DNA of 64,000 nucleotides from contig OX326960.1 in assembly GCA_946800325.1 (NCBI GenBank), positions 22,807,150 through 22,871,149 on the forward strand. Direction: 5' to 3'. The notes under the pieces are model-generated. The model saw only the letters and a program-made list of their open reading frames with translations. It made no database searches and had not been told where the DNA came from. A program made the translations under genes and the position numbers. Origin of the DNA: Luzula sylvatica. Its lineage: Eukaryota > Streptophyta > Magnoliopsida > Poales > Juncaceae. Below, piece after piece: positions 37,590-50,970 of the stretch. Every line of letters starts with the position of its first letter. The first letter of the stretch is position 1.

Positions 37590-38421
37590 ATAATTAATAT
37601 TATTATAATAATACTTAATATTATTTTAATTATAATAATTATAATAATTATTATAATTATAATAATTATAATAATAATTATAATTATAATAATTATAATA
37701 ATAATAATATTACTATAATTAATATTATTATAATAATACATAATATTATTTTAATAATAATAATTATAATAATTATAATAATTATTATAATAATAATAAT
37801 AATAATTATTATTATTATTATTAATATTATTATAATTATAATAATTATTATTATAATAAAAATAAGAATAATAATTATTATAATAATAATAATAATACTA
37901 ATATTAATAAATAATAATTATAATAATAATAATAATAATACTAATATTAATAAATAATAATTATAATAATAATAATAATACTAATAATATTATTATTTCG
38001 AAAATAAGAATAATAATCATGATTATTATTATTATAATAATAATATTAATATTATTATTAATATGATTTGATGTTATTAATATTATTAATATACTTGGGG
38101 TATTTTGGTCATTATCAATATCTATTCTCTTAAACCTATTTTCTTATTCCATTAGTTTTGCCGAACGACTTTGGAATAAAATGATTTAAATTCTATCTGC
38201 AGAATTTGAATATTTGCGAAAATTATGGAATTTAAGAGAATAATACTGAATTAGATCATTTGGAGTTGATTGATTGGTAAGATTTCCTTCTAATTTCAGA
38301 TTTTTGCTTGTTTTTTTAAAAAAAGAATTCAGACCTAGGTTATACACTAAATATGGGGGCTTTCGATAATTTTAGGCTCTCGGCCCAAGCCTAGTTCGCC
38401 TAGGTATTTGGGCCGGCCCTG
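36452..38421. mobile_element. hAT-type transposon, non-autonomous (1970 bp)
   Basis: Perfect 8-base duplication CAGTGAAC on both sides (36444-36451 and 38422-38429). Ends are CAGGGGCGGCTCAA and the complement of TTGGGCCGGCCCTG. Repeated GGCTCTCGG phrases lie near each end. The paralogous segment at 44300 has an uninterrupted single copy (GATACAGTGAACTCATGAC). No transposase seen; it contains a second, Harbinger-like element. Confidence 0.9.
37232..38171. mobile_element. Harbinger-like element with AAT core, nested in hAT
   Basis: Left end GGGCCTGTTCGGCAAGGGTGG; right end TTTTGCCGAACGACT is complementary over about 9 bases. GGAATAG and TATTCC words flank a core of AAT/ATT repeats (37420-38090). 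Same layout as 30666-32168. The target duplication is not clear, so boundaries are approximate. Confidence 0.5.
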
Positions 38422-39560
38422 CAGTGAACTGATGACAACGGAAACAAGTTGGATTCTTTTTATTTATCCCAAGTATGGAAAATATGACACACTTATATTT
38501 TCATCATAGAAGTCAAAATAAATTTTGTCAAATATGAAGTATTATTTGCTCAAAAATAGTATATGACAAAAAATATATATAGAATATTTAATTTAAGCAA
38601 AAAACAAAAAAAATCAAAAAAAACTTGGAAATGCCAACCCAATTTGCGAGTCTGGTTTGCACAGTGACGAAACAACATTTCAAACTTTAACATGAAGTTT
38701 ATAATAAGAAAAACGGCACATTTGGGGAATTCCAAATTATAGTTTGCCATCATATTTCAACAAAAACATGTCCATGATATCATCTAATGATCTAATTAAT
38801 TGGATGACTTGTTAACTGGATTTGCAATTTGACTCGTAATATAGTAGGATTAATTATATAATTATAATAATATATATTGATATTTTTTCTGGGGCTATTA
38901 ACAAACACCTGGATTAACAGGCTGTACAAATATATGTGTGAATACACATTCTTGCAGGCCTATTAATTATGGATTGGACTGCTGGATTCAAATTTTCAAA
39001 CAAAAATAAATAAAAATAGGTGGACTTCTTTATCATAATTAATTTGACTGGTTTGTACAGATTTAGTAATTAGGGATGATTTTCATATGTTTCACATTTG
39101 TTATTCTCAATTATTCCTAAAGTGCCCTTACAATTTATTGTACTATTAGTTAATTACTGAATTGCTCATTTTCTATAACTATGAGTCTATGAGTGATATT
39201 TACATATTTGTAATTAATTCTTTATTTTTTGTTTAATTTACAGATATGTAATTAATATATTCTTTATTATTTGCTTAATATTTGTTATAAACAGTTAATT
39301 ACAAATGTTTTTTTTGTATTCGTTAATAAAGATTTTTTTTATACCATAAGATAAAACATCACCCAAACCCATCACACGGCATCACACGGCCAAGAACAAT
39401 GCAACACGAATAATAGAATGAACAGACCACACTAAATCCCTAAAAAATCTATCAGATAATGAAGCCACATGGCAACCCTGAAACCATCTATTCACCCAAG
39501 AATATACACAACATAGAATATGAGAAAATTCCATGGTACGCAGATACTTCAAAAACCAAG

Positions 39561-40652
39561 CTGTATCGTATCGGATACCGATACTCGTCGGATACGTATC
39601 GGATACTCCACGTGACGTATCAGAATATTTTATTTTATTTCGGATATTTCCGAATACTTGTCGGATACTTCTAACGTATATGTAAATATACTTGAAAAAT
39701 AAAAATAAAAATTTGAAATCGAAATAAATGAGTAATACACAGTGTTCTAAATATCACTGATATGGACCGGTATGTCGGTTTCATATCTCTAATCAGTGCC
39801 CCTCCGTTGCGATATATTCCGTATCGGTTGAGTAAATCGGTCGACCGATAAACGGACCGATATGGGCCGATATGGGCCGATATTTGAACCGATTTGAACC
39901 GATTTGGATTTAAAACATAACTTATTTTGAATATTATTTTGGCTGGCCCATCTTTTAATAATATTTTCATTAATATTTTTGGCCCAATTATTTTCATTTC
40001 TTTCTTTCTTTATCTAATATTTTTGGTCGGAAATGAAATCGATTTTGATCCGGACGAGGTTAGATTTTCATTGGGCGCACCCGTATCTACACCTTTGGTT
40101 AATGAACACGATTTCGTGATTTAGTTTATTGTATTATTTGTAAATTTTATGTTATAATTTTAAATGTATCTTTAGTTTAACTTGAAATTTATGTGTATTG
40201 TTGAATTTTGAATATTAATTATGTAAAATTTAAATTAGTTTAAGAACTCAATATAAATTAATGTTATAATAATCAATTTGATATATTAATATTAAAAAGT
40301 ACAGCACCGCTATACCACTGATATTTTCCGTTATGAATCCGCTATGTCAGTCATATCTCATATCGGTGACTGACCGATCTGTAACCGATATGCGATATCT
40401 GTAACATTGGTAATACATATAAGTATATAATTAAATATAATAAACATTTTACTTAATATGAAGTTATTTCTTTATAAACAAAATTTTAACATATGTTATG
40501 TCAAATATTTAATATATAAAAATATTAAATATATAAATAGTAACTAATAAATTAATAAAATAATAAATATTATATATAACAGACGTATCGTATCATATGT
40601 TTTTTTGAAAATTGTCGTATCGTCGTATCCGTATCGTGTCGGATACGATATA
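39561..40652. repeat. GTATCGGATACG-rich element, split by a MITE
   Basis: Dense GTATCGTATCGGATAC-type words at 39561-39670 and again at 40580-40652, on both sides of the MITE at 39740-40409. They look like the two ends of an older DNA transposon; its own target duplication was not identified. Confidence 0.5.
39740..40409. mobile_element. hAT-type MITE (670 bp)
   Basis: Flanked by a perfect 8-base duplication GTAATACA (39732-39739 and 40410-40417). Ends are CAGTGTTCTAAATATC and the complement of GATATCTGTAACATTG. Subterminal GACCGATATGGGCCGATAT-type repeats occur on both sides. A short frame (to 40124) has no recognised domain. Confidence 0.85.
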
Positions 40653-40797
40653 AATTATGTCATATAATAACATCCGTGTTTAATTTGGCTTTTTAAATAA
40701 CAAATGGGCACAAATAGTTATCGTTTTAAAGCGTCGATTAGCTGCATGGAGAAGCAATTAATCAATTTTGATTCTTCAGAGGTAGGGTTTTGTCAGT

Positions 40798-40839
<42 letters not shown>

Positions 40840-42329
40840 GTTCATGTATTAATATTAATTATGAAAAATATCATAGACTTTGAAGGCAACGAAAATTTTG
40901 TCCGATATGAAATTATTTGTCGTTCCTTTCGATTTATCTTCTATACCGAGGCTGCGTTTAACAATAAGTATAATTATTTTAATTAAATAATCAAATAAAA
41001 CATAATATAATTATGACCTGTTAAGTCTATGGATATTTTATTAGATATTTCGAAGGTTTCATTAGATATTTTGGGGGATGATTAATGTCAATTTTTATTT
41101 GGGAGCGGGTTTGGTCCGATGGGCATTGGACCATATTTCATTCGTGCAAATTCCTAACCGTCCGATCTCATTAGAATAGATCATGATGAGATGCATTTTA
41201 AATCCGTTTGTTTACTCTCGGTTAGTAAAAATAGAAGCTATGCCTGAATCTTCTCCCGAAGATCCTCTAGTGAATCAATAGAGATTTCTTTCTCCAATCA
41301 TGGCGACTCTCTCCCTGAGTGATCCTCTTCTTTGAGAAACTCAAGCTTAAGATGTCCCCTTTCACCCATCCCATTTTCTCAGATGTCAAAGATCAAACAC
41401 CGTACGTGCATGTTCCATGGATCGTCGTCTATCATGAACCTTTGTATTTGGTTGCAGCTTCTCTCAGCATAAGTTCCAGATCCTTCATAATCATATTGAC
41501 TTATTCATTGGCTAAATCGATATTAGATATGGAGCTCATGCCTCTTCTGTATAGTTCTCAGTTTTTCTTTTTTCCTTAAAAAAGTAGTGGTAATTATTTA
41601 CCCCTCAAGTTTTCAACTTTTTAATTGAACGATCCTTTAGTTCTTGGTTCTTCTTGTGTGTAAATGCCCAAGTATGGGTGGTCGCTGCTTATAATTAAAA
41701 AGTAGTTCTTAATTTCAAATTTGCGCTAATACATTCGTCCAAAAATTCTTTTGCGCTAATATATTTCAAACATAAAAGCTTCATGTTTCAATTCAAATTG
41801 GTACATATATCACCTTATTGAGCAAATAACCAATTTCTTTTGTTGATAAATCAATCGAAAATGATAAGCAAGGAGCTTGAGTGTATAAAGTATATAAAAG
41901 CTTCGACAGTTAAGAGATGAAGATAAATTTGTTTGTGTATAAGAATTTCTTATTTTGTGTACAGTGTTTTAACCAAAAAAAAAATTCAATTCATTTTGTT
42001 ATTAATGTAATTATTTTGACTTGAAATAATTTATAAATTCGACACAAGAGAATAACAAAAGTTTGGTAAATTGACTTAAATGTGCTTCGCAGTCCATTTG
42101 TGTATCTATTTTTCGTGTTTTGGTTGTTTATCAGGTTCATGGTGAAGACGAGGAAGAAGAATGCAAGGCACTGTCACTACTTGACATCGTTACCAGTGAG
42201 AGGAATTATTGGGACTAAAAAACATTGAGGAAAAGGGAGCAAGAAACTTACCAAAATGACGAACAACAAAGTTACAAAGAACATAGTGGAGTGAGCGAGA
42301 TAGAGAGCGTACAAGGAGGAACAAGATAA
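40653..42329. other. Intergenic DNA with a (GA)n run
   Basis: GA microsatellite at 40801-40838. 40900-40965 is a short copy of dispersed repeat B. The segment 41100-41580 is less AT-rich (an 86-codon frame from 41319) but matches no family I know. Confidence 0.4.
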
Positions 42330-43440
42330 GGAGCACTTCTGCATGTAATGAAAAAAAAAATCGAAAAATAATCCGGTTTCAAAAAATATTCCAAAAGTAA
42401 CATATACAGGATTTTAAAATATCGGTACCAACTAGTTTTAAAAATCCGGACAATTAGTTGGCTTAAATCGGTTAATTAACTAAATTAAGATGTATGATAG
42501 TGACACGTGGGTTACGTTGACATCAAGGGATAGAGTAAAAAAATGACCGGGTTTTAAAGAATCAAATTTTTTTACTATAATATATCCCCAAATCGTATCC
42601 CTATGATTTTTGTGTTTTTGTTAACTTGTTTAATTAGATAATAACAAATACAAATTTGTAATTAACAATCATTAAATATATAATAAAATTTATTTGAATT
42701 AATTGATTTTAATTAACATTAATTATGTGTTTTCTTAATTTTCATAAATTTGAACTAATATTAATTTTTGTGTGTTAATTATGTGTGTCAAATAAAAATA
42801 AAAATATGGAGAATGTTGTGGAGATATCTTGGGGCATAATAAGATACTCCCTTTTTACCATCATAAACTTTCTGCAGGGTTTCGTGCAATGATACAGAGA
42901 AGTTATACCTAACTCCAAGTTGCACCCTCATAATTTATGTTTTAGAATTAGCAAACTTAATTAATATGATAACAAAAATGCATGATTAAAAAAATAGTAA
43001 TATTAGTTCAAATTTATGAAAATTGAGAAAACACATAATTAATGTTAATTAAAATCAATTAATTCAAATAAATTGTATTATATATTTAATGATTGTTAAT
43101 TACAAAATTTGTATTTGTTATTATCTAATTAAACAAGTTAACAAAAACACAAAAATCATAGGGATACGATTTGGGGATATATTGTAGTCAAAAAATTTAT
43201 AAACCCGGTCATTTTTTTACTTTATCCCTGTGTCATGTACCCACGTGTCTCTATCTGTCTCTATCGTACATCTTAATTTAGTTAATAAATCGGTTTAATC
43301 CGACTAATCGTCCGGGTTTTTAAAATCAGTTGGTATCGGGATTTTAAAATTCGGTATAGGTTAGTTTTGAAATATTTTTCGAAACCGGGTTATTATTCGA
43401 TTTTTTTTCATACAGGGTTGGTTACATGCAGAAATGCTCC
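42330..43440. mobile_element. Long foldback inverted repeat (about 435-bp arms)
   Basis: Left arm 42330-42765 starts GGAGCACTTCTGCATGTAA; right arm ends TTACATGCAGAAATGCTCC. The arms pair along nearly their full length (e.g. GATACGATTTGGGGATATAT against ATATATCCCCAAATCGTATC), with a loop of about 240 bases. Flanks ACAAGATAA and ACAAGCAAT may be a weak 9-base duplication, which would fit a Mutator-like foldback. No coding sequence. Confidence 0.8.
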
Positions 43441-44149
43441 ACAAGCAATGTCTCCATTAGTGTAATAATTTTCTTACTCATATCTATCTATCTATTTAGA
43501 ACAAAGAAAATTATAGTGTGCCCCCCAAATTCACCCAACTTTTTTTTATGGCATCATTGGGTGGAAATGTGCCCCAATTTGCACTCCAACTTCTCTCCAA
43601 TTAATCTTGTACTCAAAATTTGATAATTTTAATTGAAATTTAATTCATTACACCATTAATTACTTCAATTAGAAGGTAATTAATTAGAAATTAATTAGAG
43701 TGATTATTAATTGGAAGAATAGTTCGGGTGCAAATTGGAGACTCATTTCTCCCAAAACAAAATCGTGATGTCATGATGATGACATTACGATTTTGGTGGT
43801 AAAATATGAGGGCACAGTAGAAAAGCTCTTATAACAAAATGAACTTTCTATATTTTGCGCAAGAGATACGTGAAGTAGGTTTCCATTTTTAACTAACGGA
43901 GACTAAGCAAATGGAAGTTAAATGGGTTCATCATGATCTTTTTTGTTGAGATCGTACGGTCCAAAAAGTGCATGGACGTGATATTATCCCATGAGCATTG
44001 GACATGCTCCAAACCCCTTTTTATTTATCTCCATTACCGGAGACACAAAAACAAAACAAAAAACCAAGTGGACCATTATCAGTTTATCCCCAGTGATTAG
44101 AAAAGAAGAGCTATTATTGGGAGACAAGAAAGGAAGAGAGGAGGATAAG
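43441..44149. other. Intergenic DNA
   Basis: Contains CACCCAACTTTTTTTTATGG and GGAGACTCATTTCTCC-type phrases; part resembles 13780-14080. No gene found. Confidence 0.35.
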
Positions 44150-44632
44150 ATGGCCCATAATCATAACTATGTTTCAAACAATTAATCAATGATACTTATT
44201 ATTTTTTTAATTTGATTAGAGTTTAGTTTAATTTGATTATTCTGAGAGGAAGAGGATGAAGAGTCAATGACCTATCAATTTTCAATCGGAAGATACAGTG
44301 AACTCATGACAAGGAAAACAAGTTGGATTCTTTGATTGTGTGGTTGTGGGGCTCTGTTGTTTTGTATTTATGACGCTCAAATAAATTTTGTCAAATATGA
44401 AGTATTACTTGTTGTTCCTTTCACTATATGTTCTATGTCCAGACTGCGTTTATTTTGTGATGGAATGCGGTTGCTAGCGACCTGTGGTGTGTGAATATCG
44501 ACTTTGATTCCAACTGATGAACGGGAATTGCGTTAATAAACTTTAATTTAAATCGAAAAATGTAACAACAAAATAATATAAATATACTATTTTCTCACGA
44601 TCAATGGAAAATTGTTGTAGCTTGTATTGTCA
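44150..44632. repeat. Dispersed repeat copy preserving empty sites
   Basis: 44150-44412 aligns with A2 interior (36075-36451 plus 38422-38547) without the SINE or hAT insertions. 44440-44632 aligns with 10490-10685. Confidence 0.8.
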
Positions 44633-44756
44633 GTAATATACATTCACAAAATATTATCATTCACAAAATAATATACACGCACAAAATATTATAGTAAAAA
44701 GAAGATAGTTCTTATGTCATTGTAAGATTTTTTTTAAATTGAAATGATTTTAGCAC

Positions 44757-45046
44757 ATTTGCCCAGCGTGGGACCGACCCCCTCCCCGGGGCCGGGCACC
44801 GTGTCGGCCCAACCACCTCCCCCGGACCGGGCCCCGTGTCGGCCGGTCCACCACCCCCCCCCGGCCGGGCCCCCACGTCGGCCCGGCACCCTCCCCCCGC
44901 CCGGGCCCCAGCATAGGGGCCCCGACAACCCCCCTGGTCCATGCCCCTGCGTGGGTCTGACCCCCCCCCTCGGCCTAGCCCCGCGTGGGCCCGACCCCGT
45001 CCACCCGGGCCGGGCCCCGCGTGGGCCCGACCCGTCCACCCGGGCC

Positions 45047-45080
<34 letters not shown>

Positions 45081-45095
45081 CCCGGCATGGGCCCG

Positions 45096-45151
<56 letters not shown>

Positions 45152-45575
45152 CCCGGCATGGGCCCGACCCCCCCCCCCCCCCCCCCCCCCCCGGGCCGGG
45201 CCCCCGCGTGGGCCCGACCCCCCCCCCCCCCCCCCCCCCCCGGCCGGGCCCCGCGTGCCCCGACCCCCCGGGCCGGGCCCCGCGTGGGCCCGACCCCTCC
45301 CCCCGGGCCGGGCCCCGCGTGGGCCCGACCCCTCCCCCCGGGCCGGGCCCCGCGTGGGCCCGACCCCTCCCCCCGGGCCGGGCCCCGCGTGGGCCCGACA
45401 CCTCCCCCCGGGCCGGGCCCCGCGTGGGCCCGACCCCTCCCTCCGGGCCGGGCCCTGCGTGGGCCCGACCCCTCCCTCCGGGCCGGGCCCTGCGTGGGCC
45501 CGACCCCTCCCTCCTGGGCCGGGCCCCCGCGTGGGCCCGACCCCTCTCCCCCCGGACCGGCCTCAAATGAGCCGG
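44757..45575. repeat. GC-rich minisatellite, unit about 35 bp
   Basis: Clean copies at 45240-45550 of a unit GGGCCGGGCCCCGCGTGGG then CCCGACCCCTCCCCCC, with degenerate copies and long C runs to the left. Shares GGGCC, GG and GACCCC wording with the 24.7-kb array. Long frames over it are repeat artefacts. Confidence 0.9.
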
Positions 45576-45577
45576 AA

Positions 45578-45596
45578 CCCTCGACACACACACGCG

Positions 45597-45630
<34 letters not shown>

Positions 45631-45760
45631 GAGACCACATACACCACACACACCACACACACACACACAATACACACATACAGAGACCACATGCACACAC
45701 ACACAGATATACATACATGCACAAACACAAAATAAAAAACATACAGTGGCACATGTACAA
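45578..45760. repeat. CA-rich tract
   Basis: (CA)n with a CGCGCG block, decaying into ACATACA-type sequence, immediately right of the GC-rich array. Confidence 0.85.
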
Positions 45761-47805
45761 AAACACAAACAGAGAAGCGCACACATGCAAGTTGGTTCTT
45801 TCTCGACACTTTGAAATTTCTTGTCTCGAGATGTCGCAATTTTGTGTCTCGATAAATCGATTTGATCATCCAATTTTTTCATCTGTGCACATTGAGTGAA
45901 AATAAATTAGATTGGATACTTACAAAATTAAATTAGTTAATTTCAAATTTGTTACCTAGTCATGATGGGAAAAATCACATGAAGTCATGATGGGAAACCT
46001 ACAAAATCATCTCCACTGCTTTCATCTGCACAAGCAAAAATTTCTTCAAATCTTGATTTTAAGCCATAAACAATTGTTAAGACTACAAAATCAATCAAAG
46101 GTGTTCCTAAATTACTGCTTGTAGAACCTACAAAATCAATCAGAGGTGTTTCAAACTACAAAATTAATCACAAACAGAGATGGTTATAATGATTCAAAGG
46201 TTGAAAGTCCAAAGAACAATTTATTGAGGGGTTTTAACGAAACAAAGCAAGATGAGAAACAAACAGAGATGGTTACAAAATCAATCAAAGGAAGATCTGA
46301 GTACTCATACGTAGTTCAGACAAAAAATGAGAATGAAAACTTGTCCCCAAATTAGTGACCGCAAAAACTTCGTCCAAAAATAAAAACCGTTCAAAACTAT
46401 AAAATCAATCATAGCATGAACTCAGATTATCAATAATCCATGAGGACTTTATCAAATATCTGTATTCGATGCAAAATTGACAACAAATGCTTACGTGTAT
46501 GGCTCGTCAAGAGAAATACCAAAACATTTAACCAGAAAACGAAAACAAAAACTAAGAGAAACAATTACTGGCTTGATTCGTCATTTAACAAAACCATGAA
46601 CCAAGATCAAAGAGAATACAAATAAAATGTGGACGAGAATCACTTACATCCTTGTGTGTGCATATGAAGCAATCTGGAAAATCTCGTCTCTCCAAAAAAC
46701 AGGGACAAGAAGCACAATCGGACGAAAAAAAAGAGAAAGAAGAAGTTCTTTGTTAAGTAGTATCGGATCCATGGTTTCTCCATTGCTACTTTTTGCATTG
46801 TGAGAGAGAATAGACAAGGGAGAAGGGAGAAGAGAGAAGAGAAGAGACAAGAAAGAAGGAATAATATTTGGGGACCACAGAGAAGAAGAGAGCTGTCAGT
46901 GCTCTATTTATTGTTAGCGATGTTAGAATAGTTTACAGCGTCCCCAAACTCGGTGTACCAGTTTGATGTATACACCGTCTGTAAGTGGTAAGTCTCTTTT
47001 CGGTCATTAAATCGTGGACCAAGTGTATTTGGTTTAATATGAAGAAATATTAACGTTGGAATGAGATTTGGATTTAGATTTTTTTACCGTTAAGAATAAG
47101 ATTAGAATTTGATTAAGCTATCTTGGTAATACACACATCAGAATTGATGGGTATGTGTTTGAATATTTGTTTATATGTACTGAGTTAGCAAGTCAGTATG
47201 TATTTATTAACATATTAATTAGTTTTTAAGTTTTTAACATTATAATATAATTTATATTTATATTCTCTTTAATTTTAGTTTTTTTTTTCTGTGTGATTTT
47301 GTAATTTCAAAGAATGTAGAGCGATTAGTGAAGAAAAGATCGCGATTCGCAGCTCCCATTTACTTCTCCTTTTAGACATCGATTTATTTAGATTCGATAA
47401 AGTTATCTCCGTTTTCGGCATTTTCAGTAAGCTCCACAAAATAAATAATGAGACTTTTTCAAATTATTTTTAGTTCGATATTAATTTTTTTGAAGATTAT
47501 GGACTTGTAGGCAAAAATGACGGTAAATGATATTATATACTCGAAAAGGGTAGCAACAACAATTTAACCAATTCATTTAATTTGAATGGATTGAAGCCTA
47601 ATTGGATGAGGGAAGAATTAAGCTCTTGAGATGTACCCGAATCAGTGGTAGTAGTGCCTCAGGCCCATAGTATGAAATTTTTAAGAAAAATATTTTTTTT
47701 AGAAATCTCAGGGTCACATGTCAAAAGGTACCAGAATAGAGTGTTGATACTTTTTGTACAAGAGATTTTATGAGATGAGAAATTTTCTTGACAGTAATTT
47801 TTCAG
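45761..47805. other. Intergenic DNA
   Basis: ACAAAATCAATCAAAGGTG phrases repeat between 46080 and 46290. A purine-rich block at 46800-46890 precedes short frames in both directions, none recognised. Confidence 0.35.
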
Positions 47806-48073
47806 AAAGGACTGAAATATAATTTTGAAATTTGTAGGACAGAAAGGACTGAAATGTAGTTTTGAAAATTTGTAGTACAGAAAGGACTGAAATGTAATTT
47901 TAAAAATTTGTAGTACAGAAAGGACTGGAATGTAATTTTGAAAATTTGTAGGACACAATTACAAAGGACTGAAATGTAATTTTCAGAAAAAATGTAGGAC
48001 AAAAAGGACTGAAATGAAATTTTGAAAATTTGTGGGACAGAAAGGACTGAAATGTAATTTTGAAAATTTGTAT
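47806..48073. repeat. 38-bp minisatellite, about 7 copies
   Basis: Unit GAAAGGACTGAAATGTAATT plus TTGAAAATTTGTAGGACA, repeated seven times with few changes. The AGGACTGAAATGTAA part resembles the AGGACCAAAATGTAA unit of the Helitrons at 18 and 62 kb, but no Helitron ends were found here. Confidence 0.88.
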
Positions 48074-49209
48074 TGAACAATGGATGTAAATATGAAAGGT
48101 TTTTGAAGAAAGGATGAGGACGGAAGCGAGAAACCACAAGAAATACGAGGCCAGCACCATCGAAACCATCTTCCATTTCTTCTTCTTCTTCTAGCCAGGT
48201 AAAAGAGGAAAATAATAAATCAAAGGGGCAAAAAAGGCGAGAGTTTCAATTTACTGTAAACCAGATGCGAGAAGACACAAAATTATTGGTGAAATCCACT
48301 CTATGATAGCGATTTGCAAGCTCAGGCCTAGGGTTTCACAGAAAGAAGAGAAATGCAAGGAAATAAATGTTGTTTATCTTACAAAAGGATGAATCAATGC
48401 GAGATGAATCAAGGATATTGTAAGGGTTCTGCTCGAGGATTGCCTGAAAAAGAGAGAGAAAAATGGTTTGAAGACAATTTTTCGACTTCAATGGTCCAAT
48501 GGATGAACCTTCGCCTAGGAGAACCTTCGCTTCCTTTTTCCACAAGATCGAATCTGGTTTGTTGCAATGGATGAACAAAATAGAGAGGAGTTGATGGTGA
48601 TTTACTCATGGTTGGACGAGATAAAGAGGACAAGATTTTCCATGAGTGGAGTCTTCAATCAATGGAGCTCAAAAGGGGGTCTGAAAAAGAAGGGTGGAGG
48701 TCTGAAGAGGAGAGATGAAGGCTCGAAGAGGAAGGTTTCTTGTGTACAAATCCGGGATTTCATTTTCTAATTCATATTCAGGATTTCGTTTCTCGGTTTG
48801 TTCTAAGATTCTCAATTCTGAATTAGTGATGTATTTAGAATTTCTTTTTCTTGTTTGTGATTTAGGTATATTATTGATAAAACATTAGTATAATGTACAT
48901 CGTCACATCGTGTGAGCCCTCTCAACTTTCCAAAAAAAAAAAATAAAAAAAAAAAAAAAAAAAAATAGATATATCTTCATCACGAATATGAATACAGCTT
49001 CAACAATGACATGGTCCATGAAATAAAAAGAAGGTAAGTTGAATTAAGGGCCATATATTTATCAGAACTTTAGGCTTCATCGGCCCAGGAAAATTAATTA
49101 ATACATAAAACAAGTTAACTTGTATAATATAATAATGGTCCTAATTACTAAAAACTTAATTTTTAATTTATTCTCATATTTATTAATATAGACATTTTGA
49201 ATGCTGTTT
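48074..49209. other. Intergenic DNA, unrecognised short frames
   Basis: Between 48300 and 48780 are purine-rich frames in several phases with no known domain. A-rich tract at 48930-48966. Confidence 0.35.
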
Positions 49210-49430
49210 TTCGTGTGAAGATCAAATACATGGATAGATCAAATACATGTACTTGACTATACATGTATTTGAGAACACATGCTAGTTGTTTGATTTGAGG
49301 AATTTGAGAACACATGCTAGTTGTTTGATTTGAGGAATTTTGAAATACATGAATAGATCAAATACATGTACTTGACTATACATGTATTTGAGAACACATG
49401 CTAGTTGTTTGATTAGATGGATTCTAAATC
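49210..49430. repeat. Nested tandem duplication
   Basis: ATCAAATACATGTACTTGAC, TATACATGTATTTGAGAACA and CATGCTAGTTGTTTGATT phrases occur two to three times in order. Confidence 0.8.
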
Positions 49431-50970
49431 ATGTATATGAAAATCTATTGTTTGATTTTTGTTGCAAAATACATGGATTTGATCTTTGATTCTAGTTAGT
49501 TATATAATAGATTTAATTGATAATTAAACAATGCAATTACTTTTTGTTAGTTGTATGATGAATAGTATTGTAAAATCAATCCTTGATATATTTACATATC
49601 TCAAACAAATTACACTATAATATTTCAATATTTAAAATAATAAAATATTAATTAAATTGAAGTTTAACTTGCAAAATTACCACAATTAAGAATAATTATC
49701 ACAAATAAGATTTAATTTGTACAACTACTACAAAATAAGATTCTCTTTTAACACACCACTAATACGAAAAAACTAATATGATCAAAAATTACATAAATAT
49801 AAATTAACATAAAATTTAATTTCATGAATTCAATATTTTTTCACATTTGTCTCGTTATATCATTTCTAATCAAGACCGGCTCTCGAGCTTCATGACGGCG
49901 TTCTCTCAGCATAGTTGATCCCCGATGCTCGACTTCTTCATTTCATTTAATTTGGACTTCTCCAGGAATGAGAACAATTTATCAAATTAATCAAACAATT
50001 AATAAAAGGATCCTTAATAAAACCAGAATTGATGATGCAATATGTTCCTTAATTTTACATGGGCTAATTAAAACATTATCAAATTAATCAAACATTAACC
50101 AAATTACAGGTATTAAAATTGGAAACAAAGAGAAACAAATTGAAATTACAGGAAATTTTGATATGAATCTAAATTCACCAAAACAATTAGCTAATTATCT
50201 TAGAATTACCAATTAAGCTCAAAAATTGAGCTTGAAACATTAGTATGTAGAGGCATCATAACTTAATTTCAGATTTTACGAATCTCATTTAACCCAAATT
50301 AGCAATTTTAATTGCCCTCAAATCAAACATGCCCTCAAAATTTTTGGTATAATTGAGCTAAGATGAACATGTAAGAAGCAGTGGAAGAATTCAATTGATG
50401 GTTTTTGAGAGTGGAAGAAGAGATGAGCAAACCTGCTAGTTTTAGCGAGTGGAGCAGCGCAGGCTCCAAACCTGCTGGTTTTTTCGAGCGGAGCAGTGGA
50501 GGCTCCAAATAAAGAAGGCGGAAGTGAAAGGAGAAGAAGACGACAGTGAAAGAGGGAGTAACATGCATGTTGGCGCCAAGGAGAGAGAAAGGAGAGAGGA
50601 AGGTTGAAAGCTTCGTCCGTGTAGGTTGAAAGCTTGGCGAGTCCTTTTGCGGAGCTAAACAAGGTAGCCCTTCTCCGGCGAATGGGCAAACTTGGCGAAG
50701 AGCACGATGGAGGGAAGTGGAGGAGCAGACAGCCGCCCAGTATTTTGCGAGAGGAAGAGGAATAATTAGGGATAAATCGGTGCTTAGACGAAATACAGGG
50801 ACGACGGCTCTTGCGTGTATTTTGTTATCCCGCTTCCTGAACTGGACGACAGAATACAGGGAGAGTGGCTCTCAAATCCTGGATGTGATAAAATCAAACA
50901 AGGGATTTGCTTCAAATCCCGGATTTGGGACTACAATCCCTCTAAATCCCTCAAATCAAACAAGCCCTAA
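49431..50970. repeat. AT-rich DNA with Harbinger-like terminal phrases
   Basis: CCCTCAAATCAAACATGCCC (50316-50335) and CCCTCAAATCAAACAAGCCC (50948-50967, followed by TAA) look like Tourist/Harbinger 3' ends in the same orientation, but matching 5' ends were not found. The segment between (50400-50760) has GAGCGGAGCAG-type repeats and no recognised gene. Confidence 0.4.

Larger units (their letters stand above)
35167..39349. repeat. Low-copy repeat A, copy A2
   Basis: Aligns with A1 (15215-18107) from CATAACACATATTTTATTG through to ATACCATA. It has the empty site for the A1 retroposon (about 35867) and contains an extra interior part (36060-38640) related to 44150-44412, with a SINE and a hAT element inserted in it. 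Confidence 0.85.

Noticed and set aside
41319..41579. 86-aa plus-strand frame as a gene
   Set aside because: No recognised motif, no supporting splice sites or neighbouring exons.
44712..45899. Frames up to 385 aa across the 44.8-kb GC array and CA tract
   Set aside because: Same reason: low-complexity repeat translation, open on both strands.
47659..48176. Phe-rich frames of 89-124 aa on the minus strand
   Set aside because: They read through the 38-bp minisatellite; 38 is not a multiple of 3, so the apparent repeats in the protein are artefacts.
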